Below are positions 33,696 through 41,809 of a stretch of DNA of 64,000 nt, piece after piece. Each line of letters starts with the position of its first letter. The first letter of the stretch is position 1. The position numbers were made by a program, and so were the translations under genes. This stretch comes from Alphaproteobacteria bacterium (GTDB lineage Bacteria; Pseudomonadota; Alphaproteobacteria; Micropepsales; Micropepsaceae). The stretch lies in the NCBI GenBank assembly GCA_021325375.1, contig JAJPHG010000014.1:1-64000 (forward strand), read 5' to 3'. The notes beneath the pieces are model-generated. The model did not search any database and was not told where the DNA came from. It saw nothing but the letters and a program-made list of their open reading frames with translations.

Positions 33696-34373
33696 TCATA
33701 CGATCATCTCTTCCAGCCTTTGCGGCGCGACGATGAAGAGCGCGTCGCCGTCGCGGCGGATGATGCCGCGGCGCTCGAGCGCGCTGATCGCGCGCGACAC
33801 GGTCTCGCGCGTGCTCTGCACCCGTACCGCCAGCGCCGACAGCACGGGCGCGGGCCGCAGCGTGCGTCCGTCGCCGAGCCGCGCCAGGCGCAGCAGCTCG
33901 GCATGTACGCGGCCCGCGGCGGAGAGCGTCGAGCGCTCGAGCATCTTGGCGGAGGCCGCACGAAGCTGGCGCAGGAGCACCTTCGACACCACCAGCCCCA
34001 CGCAGCCATAGGTCTCCATCAGGTTCAGGAAATCGAGCGCCAGGAACACCGCGGCGCGCACGTCCTCGACCGCGACGATCTCGGCTTCCTCCGGCGTCGG
34101 CTCGGTGACGGCTACGGCGCCGAAGAAATCGCCGGGCAGCAACTCGCGCAGCAGGACCATCTGCCCTCCGAAGCCATAGGTGCGCGCATGCGCCCTGCCC
34201 GTGACGAGAAGGAACGTCGCGCCCGCGCGGTCGCCCTGCTTGAGCAGCACCGCGCGGACGGGAAAACGCCGCTCCTGCGCGCGCTTGCCGATGCTTGCCG
34301 CGACGTCGGGCGAGCACAGGAAGACCTTCTGCAGGAACCGGTGGATATCTCCGTCGTAGGATGCCGCCGCCAA
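33696..34373 (-). CDS. Crp/Fnr-family transcription regulator
   Basis: A 225-residue protein with an N-terminal cyclic-nucleotide-binding-type beta barrel (LLKQGDRAGATFLLVTGRAH, LLRELLPGDFFGAVAV) and a C-terminal winged helix (LAVRVQSTRETVSRAISALE, then GIIRRDGDALFI). The barrel does not show the full cAMP phosphate-binding motif, so the effector is open. There is no N-terminal cysteine cluster, so it is not an FNR-type oxygen sensor. The start is TTG 34373. It is convergent with the cyclase-like gene, with 3 bp between. Confidence 0.85.
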   Translation of the reverse strand: MAAASYDGDIHRFLQKVFLCSPDVAASIGKRAQERRFPVRAVLLKQGDRAGATFLLVTGRAHARTYGFGGQMVLLRELLPGDFFGAVAVTEPTPEEAEIVAVEDVRAAVFLALDFLNLMETYGCVGLVVSKVLLRQLRAASAKMLERSTLSAAGRVHAELLRLARLGDGRTLRPAPVLSALAVRVQSTRETVSRAISALERRGIIRRDGDALFIVAPQRLEEMIV

Positions 34374-34438
34374 CCCTTCCGCCCGCGCAAACGCCCGCGC
34401 GGAGATTGATGTGTTTTCGCCCGCTTGTCACGCAAGGC

Positions 34439-34470
34439 AAAAGGGCCGGTGCGGTTGCACCGGCCCTTTT
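34439..34470 (-). terminator. intrinsic terminator after the PRC-barrel gene
   Basis: Perfect 14-bp stem (AAAAGGGCCGGTGC / GCACCGGCCCTTTT) with a 4-base loop, followed by a T-run on the minus strand. It lies 23 bp beyond the stop of the PRC-barrel gene and upstream of the crp-like gene. It is symmetric enough to work in both directions. Confidence 0.9.
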
Positions 34471-34492
34471 CCGGAGATTCGTTCCAAGCGGC

Positions 34493-35026
34493 TTAGCCTT
34501 GCGGCGCGGCCGGAAGCGCCTGGATCTGATCGGCGCTGAGCTGCGCGACCACGACGTTGCGCGACTGGTCGTAGCTCAGCTGCGCGGCGTCGATCGCGAC
34601 GATCTTGCTCTGCGCGCCGAGGAGCGCGACGTCGAGGGATTGCGCCTTGCCGTCGGTTCCGGTGACGACCTTCTGCACCGCGCCGACCGCCTGGCCGCTC
34701 GACGTCTCCACGCTTGCGTTCGCGAGTGTCTGCGGCGGATTGGCGATCGCGCTCAGCGCGACCGTGCCCGTCGGCGTGCCGGCCGCGCTGGACATCTGGC
34801 CGGCGGAGTTCGACTGCGCCGGGCTCGACGTGTTCGACGCCATCGTGCTCGAAGTCGCGGTCTGATCCGTCGACTGCGCCTGCTGCAGCGATTGCGCGTT
34901 CAGCTGATCGGTCTGCGCCATCTCCGCGGGCGTCGCGGGGTGATGGGTGTACGCGCTAGCGGGAACGCCGGCGAGTGCGAGCCCCACGATCGCCGCGCCT
35001 CCCAATGCGAATGATTTGAGCTTCAT
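34493..35026 (-). CDS. secreted PRC-barrel domain protein
   Basis: 177 residues from the ATG at 35026 (GGGAG ribosome site, 7-base spacing), with a signal peptide ending GVPASA. A Gln/Ser/Thr-rich spacer (to about residue 85) is followed by a PRC-barrel-like domain (SSGQAVGAVQKVVTGTDGKA, SLDVALLGAQSKIVAIDAAQ). Such periplasmic PRC-barrel proteins are frequent members of the alphaproteobacterial stress regulon. A perfect EcfG promoter lies 69 bp upstream of its start and a strong terminator follows it, so it is a one-gene unit. Confidence 0.85.
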   Translation of the reverse strand: MKLKSFALGGAAIVGLALAGVPASAYTHHPATPAEMAQTDQLNAQSLQQAQSTDQTATSSTMASNTSSPAQSNSAGQMSSAAGTPTGTVALSAIANPPQTLANASVETSSGQAVGAVQKVVTGTDGKAQSLDVALLGAQSKIVAIDAAQLSYDQSRNVVVAQLSADQIQALPAAPQG

Positions 35027-35094
35027 GATTCGTCTCCCTGTTTCTCGAGATGACCGTGGGTTAGCCGAGAGCTTCTCGTGGCGGTCGATGGGGA

Positions 35095-35119
35095 AACGTT
35101 TTCCGCAAGGCGTGGTTCC
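35095..35119 (-). promoter_or_regulatory. EcfG promoter of the PRC-barrel gene
   Basis: Read on the minus strand: GGAAC (35119-35115), 16-bp spacer, CGTT (35098-35095). This is an exact match to the general stress sigma factor consensus GGAAC-N16/17-CGTT. It lies 69 bp upstream of the ATG at 35026. Confidence 0.85.
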
Positions 35120-35205
35120 GGGGAAACACGTGAACAAAGAGGAACCTTTCCACGCTCCGCGGGTTGAAATTTCGGACACCGAACCTTCGTCCCCGCCGGC
35201 CCCGC

Positions 35206-35230
35206 GGAACGCATCAATTGAGGATGCGTT
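35206..35230 (+). promoter_or_regulatory. EcfG promoter of the 97-residue protein gene
   Basis: GGAAC (35206-35210), 16-bp spacer, CGTT (35227-35230), 36 bp before the ATG at 35267. It is divergent from the EcfG promoter at 35095-35119, with about 85 bp between them. Confidence 0.85.
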
Positions 35231-35266
35231 TCAAACTTATTGAGTCTTGTTGGTAGAGGCGATCCG

Positions 35267-35560
35267 ATGGCTAAGACGAAATTGCTCGAGGACATCAAGG
35301 CGGACCCTTCCCGTTTCTATCCCTCGCCCACCGACGTGGTGCGCGACCGGCGGTTCTCGGACGCCGAGAGGCTGGAGATCCTGGAGGCCTGGGAGCGCGA
35401 CGCGCGCGCGCTGTCCGTGGCCGACGACGAAGGCATGTCCGGCGGCGAGCCCAGCCGGCTCAAGACCGTGGTCAAGGCCCGCATGGAGATCCAGGAGCGC
35501 ATGGCCGCCGAGCCCAAATACAGCGAGGCCAGCAAATTCGGCGGCGGCAAGGTCCAGTGA
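35267..35560 (+). CDS. small conserved protein, probable stress-regulon member
   Basis: A 97-residue soluble protein beginning MAKTKLLEDIKADPSRFYPS, followed by VVRDRRFSDAERLEILEAWE and a charged C-terminus with KARMEIQERMAAEPKY. I recall similar short proteins in other alphaproteobacteria but know no function. A perfect EcfG promoter lies directly upstream, so it is probably made under general stress. The gap after it (35561-35724) shows no gene. Confidence 0.8.
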   Translation: MAKTKLLEDIKADPSRFYPSPTDVVRDRRFSDAERLEILEAWERDARALSVADDEGMSGGEPSRLKTVVKARMEIQERMAAEPKYSEASKFGGGKVQ

Positions 35561-35724
35561 CGCACCTAAGCCGCTGATTTCACCCGACAAATTGTGGGAA
35601 GGCAGGAGCGGGCACCCAATGCGGGGCTGTCGAAGGGGCAGGGGCGTACCGGATCAGACGCCCGCTCCGATGCTAAAAAAGCGCTTGAAACGGATTGGTT
35701 CCACGGCAGCCGAAAAAAATTTGC

Positions 35725-35898
35725 TCACCCCGGCCGCCGCCGTCCGAACCGCCCCATCGCCACGCTGACCACGAGCAAAACCAGGAAGATCGCGAACACG
35801 ATCTTCGCCGCCGTCGCGGCCGCGCCTGCGAACGTGAAGAAGCCGAGATAGGCCGCCACCACCGCCAGCATGAAAAACGTGAGTGCCCACCCAAGCAT
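35725..35898 (-). CDS. DUF1328 family membrane protein
   Basis: A 57-residue protein with two membrane helices: [20 protein letters not shown] and, after an AGAAATAAK turn, [17 protein letters not shown]. This is the layout of DUF1328 (YtjA-like), often stress-induced. The ATG at 35898 has a GGAGG ribosome site 7 bases upstream. An EcfG promoter lies 22 bp upstream of the start. Confidence 0.88.
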   Translation of the reverse strand: MLGWALTFFMLAVVAAYLGFFTFAGAAATAAKIVFAIFLVLLVVSVAMGRFGRRRPG

Positions 35899-35919
35899 GG
35901 AAATTCCTCCCCACCGCCG

Positions 35920-35944
35920 AACGCGGATTAGCGGGAGTGGTTCC
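35920..35944 (-). promoter_or_regulatory. EcfG promoter of the DUF1328 gene
   Basis: Minus strand: GGAAC (35944-35940), 16-bp spacer, CGTT (35923-35920). The -10 element lies 22 bp before the ATG. Confidence 0.85.
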
Positions 35945-35951
35945 GCGTCTT

Positions 35952-36150
35952 TCCTCTCCCCTCGTGGGAGAGGATGCAAAATCTTACGCTTAGCGTAACG
36001 CAGTGGAGCTAAGCGTTAGATTTTGCTGGTGAGGGGGAACCAGTCTTGGCGTCGGCGACTCACCCCTCATCTGAAAATCAAGGGCTTGGTCTTCGGCTCA
36101 CGCTCAGCCCAAACCCATGATTTTACTTCCTCTCCCACAAGGGGAGAGGA
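35952..36150. repeat. palindromic repeat element between DUF1328 gene and phyR
   Basis: Ends with 23-bp inverted repeats that match at 22 positions: 35952-35974 and 36128-36150, both built on CCTCTCCC...GGGAGAGG. Nested inverted segments (GCAAAATCTTACGCTTAGCG near 35976 and CTAAGCGTTAGATTTTGC near 36009) add a second hairpin. It fills the gap 35945-36162 and belongs to a repeat class common between genes in alphaproteobacteria. Confidence 0.75.
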
Positions 36151-36162
36151 AGTAACAGCAGA

Positions 36163-36945
36163 CTACGCCGCCTGCTCCCTTTGCGGGTGGAAGAACAGCG
36201 CTTGTCCCACCGTCGCCTGGATCGTCTCGGGCAGGAACGGCTTGGCGATCAGATAGGCGGGCTCGGGACGCTCGCCGGTGAGCAGCTTCTCCGGATATGC
36301 CGTGACGAAGATCACCGGGATGTCGAAGCTGGTGAGGATCTCCGCGACCGCGTCGATGCCCGATCCGCCTTCGCCCAGATTGATGTCGGCGAGCACAAGG
36401 CCCGGCCGCTTGGCGCGCGCCATCGCCACGGCTTCGTCGCGCGTCGCGGCCTTCGCCACCACGTCGTGGCCGAGCTCGACGAGCAGGTTCTCCAGGTCCA
36501 TCGCGATGATCGGCTCGTCCTCAATGATGAGCACGCGCGAGGCGAGCAGGCGGTCGATCACGTCCTGCGCCTCGACGATGGCGGCTTCGACCTGCTTGGG
36601 AGTCTGGTTCAAGATGTAGGCCGCCTCCTCCAGGCTGAACGCCTCGACCGAGGTCAGCAGCACCGCGGCGCGCTTCGGCCCCGACAGCGCCTTGAGCAGC
36701 CCTTCGGGACGCGAGACCCGCGAATCAGCGCCGGGCGCGTCGTCGCTTTCCGACCAGTCGTCCTGGAACGCCCGGTACAGACCGACGCGGGGCGACACGC
36801 CCTCACCCAGCGACTGCTTGCCGCCCAGGAGCGAGGCCAGCGTCGCGCGGACATGGGCATCGCCGCGTTCCTGGCTCCCCGACAGCGCCCTGGCATAGCG
36901 GCGCAGATAGGGCAGATGCGGCGCGAGCGCCTCTTTCATGCTCAT
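36163..36945 (-). CDS. phyR: general stress response regulator
   Basis: Anti-anti-sigma response regulator. When phosphorylated, its sigma-like domain takes NepR away from EcfG. 260 residues: the N-terminal sigma-factor-like domain (LPYLRRYARALSGSQERGDA, LEEAAYILNQTPKQVEAAIV) and the C-terminal receiver domain (RVLIIEDEPIIAMDL; phospho-acceptor Asp187 in VLADINLG; Lys in LIAKPF). The ATG at 36945 follows an AGGAG site. It is divergent from nepR-ecfG with facing EcfG promoters between them. Confidence 0.95.
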   Translation of the reverse strand: MSMKEALAPHLPYLRRYARALSGSQERGDAHVRATLASLLGGKQSLGEGVSPRVGLYRAFQDDWSESDDAPGADSRVSRPEGLLKALSGPKRAAVLLTSVEAFSLEEAAYILNQTPKQVEAAIVEAQDVIDRLLASRVLIIEDEPIIAMDLENLLVELGHDVVAKAATRDEAVAMARAKRPGLVLADINLGEGGSGIDAVAEILTSFDIPVIFVTAYPEKLLTGERPEPAYLIAKPFLPETIQATVGQALFFHPQREQAA

Positions 36946-36991
36946 AAATCCCGGCTCCTCGTTCGACAGACACACCAAAGCTGCAACATGG

Positions 36992-37016
36992 AACGCGCGC
37001 CAGAGGAAAAAGTTCC
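36992..37016 (-). promoter_or_regulatory. EcfG promoter of phyR
   Basis: Minus strand: GGAAC (37016-37012), 16-bp spacer, CGTT (36995-36992), 47 bp before the phyR ATG. It allows positive feedback of the stress response. Confidence 0.85.
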
Positions 37017-37023
37017 CCGTCCT

Positions 37024-37049
37024 GGAACCAGCCGCCGTCCGGCCGCGTT
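37024..37049 (+). promoter_or_regulatory. EcfG promoter of nepR-ecfG-kinase
   Basis: GGAAC (37024-37028), 17-bp spacer, CGTT (37046-37049). It lies back to back with the phyR promoter, only 7 bp apart, and 84 bp before the nepR start chosen here. Confidence 0.82.
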
Positions 37050-37132
37050 AGCGTACCTCGAGGGGTTCGAATGCCCGCCCTGGGGCGTTAGCAGCACGGC
37101 CGGGATTGCACCTCCGGTCGCCGCGTCGGAGA

Positions 37133-37354
37133 ATGGCTTTGTCGACCCTGCAAACACATCGGACGGGAAACTTGTCCAAAGATGAAGAAGGAACCGGCGG
37201 GAAGTCGCGCGCCGTGCGCGCCCGCCAGCGTGCCATCGGACGCGAACTGCGCCGGATGTACGACGGGGTGGTGAACGAGCCCGTGCCCGACGAATTCCTC
37301 GACCTCCTGCGCCGCATCGACGAAGCGGACGCGGAAAAGAAGAAGCCGTCGTAA
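37133..37354 (+). CDS. nepR: anti-sigma factor NepR
   Basis: Small helical protein that holds EcfG inactive until PhyR binds it. The core IGRELRRMYDGVVNEPVPDE and FLDLLRRID is the NepR signature. The start is uncertain: ATG 37133 gives 73 residues, and TTG 37172 would give about 60, closer to the usual size. Its stop and the ecfG start overlap as TAATG. Confidence 0.9.
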   Translation: MALSTLQTHRTGNLSKDEEGTGGKSRAVRARQRAIGRELRRMYDGVVNEPVPDEFLDLLRRIDEADAEKKKPS

Positions 37355-38013
37355 TGACTCGCACCGAAAGTCACACCATGGAAGATCGCGAGCCCCAGGC
37401 GGCACCGGATTTCAAGACGGACCTCTTGGCGCTCGTCCCCTTCCTGCGCGCCTTCGCGCGCTCGCTCACCGGCAATTACGAAGCGGCCGACGATCTCGTC
37501 CAGGAGACGATGGTCAAGGCATGGCAGTCGCGCGACACGTTCGAGATGGGCACCAATCTCAAGGCGTGGCTGTTCACCATCCTGCGCAACCAGTTCTATT
37601 CCGACCGCAGGCGCGCCTGGCGCCAGGCACCGTGGGATCAGGACGCGGCCGAGCGCATGCCGGGCACGAGCCAGGACCAGAATTGGGCCGCGGATCTGAG
37701 CGACACGACGCGCGCCTTGAAGCTTCTTCCCGACGAGCAGCGCGAGGCGCTGATTCTCGTCGGCGCCGGCGGGTTCTCCTACATGGACGCCGCCGCGATC
37801 GTGAAATGCAATGTCGGAACCGTGAAGAGCCGCGTCGCGCGCGCGCGCAAGGCGCTGCTCGCAATTCTGGACAGGCAGGATAGTCTGCCAGCCCGCGAAC
37901 GGCCGACCGAGGGAGAAGCGGCGCGTGATATCATGGCGCAACTCGACAGGCTGGCTCCTCCCCAACAGGCGGAGGGCGCAGCCAAGCGCCGAACCAAGGG
38001 ACGCGTTGACTAG
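37354..38013 (+). CDS. ecfG: ECF sigma factor EcfG (general stress)
   Basis: RNA polymerase sigma factor of the ECF15/EcfG type, which recognises GGAAC-N16/17-CGTT. 219 residues: sigma region 2 (DDLVQETMVKAWQSRDTFEM, AWLFTILRNQFYSDRRR) and region 4 (LPDEQREALILVGAGGFSYM, CNVGTVKSRVARARKALL). The ATG at 37354 overlaps the nepR stop; MEDREPQ at 37378 is an alternative. The histidine kinase gene overlaps its end. Confidence 0.95.
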   Translation: MTRTESHTMEDREPQAAPDFKTDLLALVPFLRAFARSLTGNYEAADDLVQETMVKAWQSRDTFEMGTNLKAWLFTILRNQFYSDRRRAWRQAPWDQDAAERMPGTSQDQNWAADLSDTTRALKLLPDEQREALILVGAGGFSYMDAAAIVKCNVGTVKSRVARARKALLAILDRQDSLPARERPTEGEAARDIMAQLDRLAPPQQAEGAAKRRTKGRVD

Positions 38014-39688
38014 GCATCCCCAATCCCTTCGCACCCGCCTGTTCTGGTGGGTGACGCTGGCCCTGATCCCGATCGGCATCGTGAGCGTCCTGCAGGGGCT
38101 CGAGCGCGCCCGCGTCGACGTCGCGAACGTGCGCGAGCACCTGGTGCAGTCCGTGCGCATCGCCGCCTCCAACGAGGAGAACGTGCTGGGCTCGAGCGAG
38201 CAGCTCCTGCACGCGCTGGCCAACATGGACGACGTGCGCAACGTCACGCCGGAATGCGACCGGGCGCTCTCCGACGTGCTTCTCGGCGTGCATTTCTTCG
38301 CCAATCTGGCGCGCGCCGACCGCAACGGCGTCATCGTCTGTTCCGCGCTGCCGCAGGCCAAGGGGCGCACCTCGCGCACGGACATGTTCGCGGCGGCACG
38401 GCGCACGGGAAAGCTCGTCGTCAGCGGCCAGATCGTGAGCCCGATCACGCACAAGACGGTGATCGGCGCCATGCTGCCGATCATGAAGAACGGCCGCTTC
38501 GACGGCACGGTGAGCGTCGGCATCGACACGATATGGCTCGACCACATCCTGAAGGAGCGCGACCTGCCGCACGGCGCGGTGATCGCGGTGTTCGACCGCA
38601 AGGGCGACATCATCGCGGCCAACAACGCCGGTGTCGCGGCCGCGCTGTTCTCGAGGATGCCCGAGGCGCAAGCGCTGAACGGCGGGCTTCAGGCGGGCAA
38701 CGACGCCAAGAACAATTCCTGGATCTTCGCGGCGGCGCCCCTGGTCGGCGACAATGTCTTCGTGGCGCTTGCGATGCGCCAGCAGAAGCTCTTCGTGCCG
38801 ACCTATCTGCGCGTCGGCACCGATTTCCTGCTTCCGATCGTGATGCTGGGGCTGGCCTGGATCGCGATCTGGTTCGCGACCGAGCGGCAGATCACGCAAT
38901 GGGTCAACTATCTGCGCCGGATCGCGGCCGCCTATCGCGGCGGGCACTACGGCGCGCGGCCCGCGCTCGACGGCGCGCCGGAGGAGTTCCGCCTGCTCGG
39001 CACCGCGATGGAGGAGATGGCCGAAAGCATCCAGGACCGCGACAAGCGGCTGCGCGACGCCGTCCAGCAGAAGACCATGCTGATCCGCGAGACGCATCAC
39101 CGCGTCAAGAACAACCTCCAGATCGTGATGAGCCTGCTCAGCCTTCAGTCCAACCAGATGAAGGACGAGGCGGTGCGCGACGCGCTGAGCCAGGCTCAGG
39201 CGCGCATCGACGCGCTCGCCCTCGTCCACCGCCTGCTGCACGAAGTCGAGGACCAGACCACCGTCGACCTGCAGCGCCTGCTCGGCGAGCTCACCCACAA
39301 GATCGCCGAGAGCATGACCGTCGAGGACAGCCGCATCACGACCGATGTCGACAGCATGGAAATCCACGTCCCCGGGGAGATCGCGGTGCCCATCGCGCTG
39401 TTCACGGTCGAGGCGCTGATGAACATCTTCAAATACGCGTTCCCGAAAGACCGTCCCGACGGCGCGGTGAACGTCGTCCTCGCAAGGCTCGACGGCGGCA
39501 AGCTGTCGCTCACCATCCGCGATGACGGCATTGGCTATGCCGCGGAGCTGGCGAAGCCCGGCATCGGGAGCAGGTTGCTGGGCGTCTTCGCGCGCCAGGT
39601 GCACGGGACGGCTTCGTCGGTCTCGGCGCCCGACCGCGGAACGACGGTGACGCTGATCTTCAACGATCCGGCGCAGGCGGCGGTTTAG
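38006..39688 (+). CDS. sensor histidine kinase of the general stress response (HisKA_2/HWE-like, PhyK/PhyT type)
   Basis: 560 residues from a TTG at 38006 that overlaps the ecfG stop. Order: membrane helix (LFWWVTLALIPIGIVSVLQG), periplasmic Cache-like sensor (about residues 34-250), second helix (FLLPIVMLGLAWIAIWFATE), HAMP-like linker, a HisKA_2 dimerisation domain with the phospho-acceptor histidine in ETHHRVKNNLQIVMSLLSLQ, and an ATPase domain (FTVEALMNIFKYAF, DDGIGY). In the locus it is the likely input to PhyR. Ligand unknown. Confidence 0.9.
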   Translation: MTRHPQSLRTRLFWWVTLALIPIGIVSVLQGLERARVDVANVREHLVQSVRIAASNEENVLGSSEQLLHALANMDDVRNVTPECDRALSDVLLGVHFFANLARADRNGVIVCSALPQAKGRTSRTDMFAAARRTGKLVVSGQIVSPITHKTVIGAMLPIMKNGRFDGTVSVGIDTIWLDHILKERDLPHGAVIAVFDRKGDIIAANNAGVAAALFSRMPEAQALNGGLQAGNDAKNNSWIFAAAPLVGDNVFVALAMRQQKLFVPTYLRVGTDFLLPIVMLGLAWIAIWFATERQITQWVNYLRRIAAAYRGGHYGARPALDGAPEEFRLLGTAMEEMAESIQDRDKRLRDAVQQKTMLIRETHHRVKNNLQIVMSLLSLQSNQMKDEAVRDALSQAQARIDALALVHRLLHEVEDQTTVDLQRLLGELTHKIAESMTVEDSRITTDVDSMEIHVPGEIAVPIALFTVEALMNIFKYAFPKDRPDGAVNVVLARLDGGKLSLTIRDDGIGYAAELAKPGIGSRLLGVFARQVHGTASSVSAPDRGTTVTLIFNDPAQAAV

Positions 39689-39849
39689 GGAGCCGCGAAG
39701 AAGAAATAGTAGGCCCCCGCCATGCCGGCGAGCGCCGCCAGCGTGCTGATGACGAGGACGTAACGCACGCCCATGCCGCTCACGGCCTGGCGGGCCTCGA
39801 CCGTGGTGCGCGGCCGTTCGTGCGATTCGCCGTTCCAGACATTGCTCAT
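39685..39849 (-). CDS. small single-pass membrane protein
   Basis: A 54-residue protein: a charged N-terminus with VEARQAVSGMGVRYVLVIST followed by one hydrophobic helix (LAALAGMAGAYYFFF). Similar short 'EARQ-v-G-nvRYVL' proteins occur widely in alphaproteobacteria without known role. Its stop overlaps the end of the histidine kinase gene by 4 bp, convergent. I see no EcfG promoter for it. Confidence 0.7.
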   Translation of the reverse strand: MSNVWNGESHERPRTTVEARQAVSGMGVRYVLVISTLAALAGMAGAYYFFFAAP

Positions 39850-39893
39850 GCAACGGAAACGGATGCGGTGCCAAAGGGTTGCATGGTTGTCAG

Positions 39894-39918
39894 GGAACCA
39901 TGCGGGGAGGCATGCGTT
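39894..39918 (+). promoter_or_regulatory. EcfG promoter of the DUF992 gene
   Basis: GGAAC (39894-39898), 16-bp spacer, CGTT (39915-39918), 47 bp before the ATG at 39966. Confidence 0.85.
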
Positions 39919-39965
39919 ATTTAGGCTGGCCGATGGGGGCGTTGAGAGAAAGCAGGAGATTTCGC

Positions 39966-40463
39966 ATGTCAAAGACACTTCATCTGATGATCGGCGCCGC
40001 CGCAATCGGCGCGCTTGCTTTTGCGGCTCCGGCCGAAGCGGCTCCGGCCGGCGTCAAGGTCGGCACCTTGACCTGCCATGTTTCGAGCGGCTGGGGGTTC
40101 GTGTTCGGTTCCTCGAAGGACCTGCACTGCAACTTCCATCCCAACAACCGTATGGGCGAGCACTATGCCGGCACGGTCAACAAGTTCGGCGTTGACGTCG
40201 GCTATACCGACGGCGGCGAGCTGATCTGGGGCGTGTTCGCGCCGAGTTCCAACGTCCGCGCGGGCGCGCTCGAGGGTAACTATGCCGGCGCGACGGCAAG
40301 CGCCACGGTCGGCGTGGGCCTCGGTGCCAACGTGCTGGTCGGCGGCCTCGACAGATCCATCGCTCTGCAGCCGGTCAGCGTGGAAGGCAATACGGGCCTC
40401 AACGTCGCGGCCGGCATCGGCTCGATCGAGCTGAAATACGTGCCCAACGAGGCGAGCCGGTAA
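39966..40463 (+). CDS. DUF992 periplasmic/outer-membrane protein
   Basis: 165 residues with a signal peptide (ALAFAAPAEA) and the DUF992 pattern: VGTLTCHVSSGWGFVFGSSK, EHYAGTVNKFGVDVGYT, ATVGVGLGANVLVGG and SIALQPVSVEGNTGLNVAAG. The family is alphaproteobacterial, secreted and glycine-rich, of unknown function. The ATG at 39966 has an AGGAG site 8 bases upstream, and an EcfG promoter precedes it, so it belongs to the stress regulon. A terminator follows. Confidence 0.92.
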   Translation: MSKTLHLMIGAAAIGALAFAAPAEAAPAGVKVGTLTCHVSSGWGFVFGSSKDLHCNFHPNNRMGEHYAGTVNKFGVDVGYTDGGELIWGVFAPSSNVRAGALEGNYAGATASATVGVGLGANVLVGGLDRSIALQPVSVEGNTGLNVAAGIGSIELKYVPNEASR

Positions 40464-40489
40464 CGGACGCAGAGTTTCGCGCGGACAGG

Positions 40490-40517
40490 CCCTCGCCGGA
40501 AACGGCGGGGGTTTGTC
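40490..40517 (+). terminator. probable intrinsic terminator after the DUF992 gene
   Basis: Stem CCCTCGCCG / CGGCGGGGG (one G-T pair) around a GAAA loop, followed by TTTGTCGTTTTGTC. It lies 27 bp after the stop. Confidence 0.7.
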
Positions 40518-40525
40518 GTTTTGTC

Positions 40526-40612
40526 GTCATGGCCGCCCTTGAGGCGGCCACCCAGCGCGAGCGATAGCGAGCACGTGACTCTGGATGGCCGGGGTCAAGC
40601 ACGGCCATGACG
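40526..40612. repeat. REPIN-like inverted repeat
   Basis: The ends are GTCATGGCC (40526-40534) and GGCCATGAC (40604-40612); each half contains its own small palindrome (GGCCGCCCTTGAGGCGGCC; GGCCGGGGTCAAGCACGGCC). It fills the gap between the DUF992 gene and kbl and belongs to the same family as the elements at 1.77-1.93 kb and 62.17-62.29 kb. Confidence 0.75.
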
Positions 40613-40624
40613 AGTGGGAGCGGG

Positions 40625-41809
40625 CTAAATCACCCCCAACCGCTTGCCCACCTTCTCGAACGACGCCAGGGCGAAGTCGATTTGCGCGTCGGTGAGGGTC
40701 GCGCAGGCCTGGATGCGCAGGCGGGCGGTGCCTTCGGGCACGACCGGATAGCCGAAGCCGGTGATGAAGATTCCCTCGCCAAGCAATTCCTTGCTCATGC
40801 GGATCGCGAACGCGGTGTCGCCGACGATGATCGGAACGATCGCGGACTCGCCGTCGAGCGGCTTGAAGCCGCGCGCCTTCAGGCCCTCGCGCAGCCGCTT
40901 GGTGATCGCGTGCAGGCGCGCGACGCGCTCGGGCTCGCGCTCCAGGATCTCCACCGCCTTCATCGCGCTCGCCGCGATCGTCGCCGGCAGCGCGTTGGAG
41001 AAGAGCTGCGGCCGCGAAACCTGCGAGAGGTACTCGATCAGCGTCTTGGAGCCCGCGACATAGCCGCCCGCGGCGCCGCCCAGCGCCTTGCCGAGCGTGC
41101 CGGTGATGATGTCGATCTTGCCCTCGACGCCGCAATGCTCGGCGGTGCCGCGGCCGTGGCGGCCCATCACGCCGGTGCCGTGCGAGTCGTCCAGGATGAC
41201 GGAAGCGCCGTGCTTCTTGGCGACCGTCACGATGTCGCCGAGCGGGGCGATGTCGCCTTCCATGCTGAACACGCCGTCGGTGACGACGAAGATGCGCCGC
41301 GCGCCCTTGACTGTGTCGAGCTTGGCGTCGAGATCGGCCATGTCGGCGTGCTTGTAGACCAGGCGCCGCGCCTTGGACGCGCGGCAGCCGTCGATCAGCG
41401 AGGCGTGGTTGAGCTCGTCCGACACCAGCGCGTCGCCCTCGCCCGCGACCGCCGGGATCAGCCCGGTGTTCGCCGTCCAGCACGACACATAAGTCAGCGC
41501 CGCTTCGGTATGCGACAGCTTGGCGAGCGCCGCCTCGATCCGCTCATGGATCGAGAACGTGCCGCAGATGAAGCGCACCGACGCGGTGCCCGCGCCGAAC
41601 TCCTCCAGCGCCGCCTGTCCCGCGGCGACCAGCTCGGGATGATCGGCGAGGCCCAGATAGTTGTTCGACGACAGCACGAGCACGGGACCGGATTTCTCCG
41701 CCATCGTGACCTGCGTATCCATCGGCCCGGTGATGTGGCGGAAGGTCTTGAGCGTGCCGGCCTTCTCCATCGCGCCGAGATCGGCGCGCAGGCTGTCGTC
41801 CAGGCTCAC
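40625..41809 (-). CDS. kbl: glycine C-acetyltransferase (2-amino-3-ketobutyrate CoA ligase)
   Basis: PLP enzyme that splits 2-amino-3-oxobutyrate with CoA to glycine and acetyl-CoA, the second step of threonine breakdown. It has 394 residues, with [36 protein letters not shown] and the PLP lysine in [16 protein letters not shown]. The GTG at 41809 overlaps the tdh stop as GTGA, so the two enzymes are coupled. Confidence 0.96.
   Translation of the reverse strand: MSLDDSLRADLGAMEKAGTLKTFRHITGPMDTQVTMAEKSGPVLVLSSNNYLGLADHPELVAAGQAALEEFGAGTASVRFICGTFSIHERIEAALAKLSHTEAALTYVSCWTANTGLIPAVAGEGDALVSDELNHASLIDGCRASKARRLVYKHADMADLDAKLDTVKGARRIFVVTDGVFSMEGDIAPLGDIVTVAKKHGASVILDDSHGTGVMGRHGRGTAEHCGVEGKIDIITGTLGKALGGAAGGYVAGSKTLIEYLSQVSRPQLFSNALPATIAASAMKAVEILEREPERVARLHAITKRLREGLKARGFKPLDGESAIVPIIVGDTAFAIRMSKELLGEGIFITGFGYPVVPEGTARLRIQACATLTDAQIDFALASFEKVGKRLGVI

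Noticed and set aside
37931-39874. 647-codon minus-strand frame opposite the stress histidine kinase
   Set aside because: Composition typical of shadow frames; the kinase motifs are on the plus strand.
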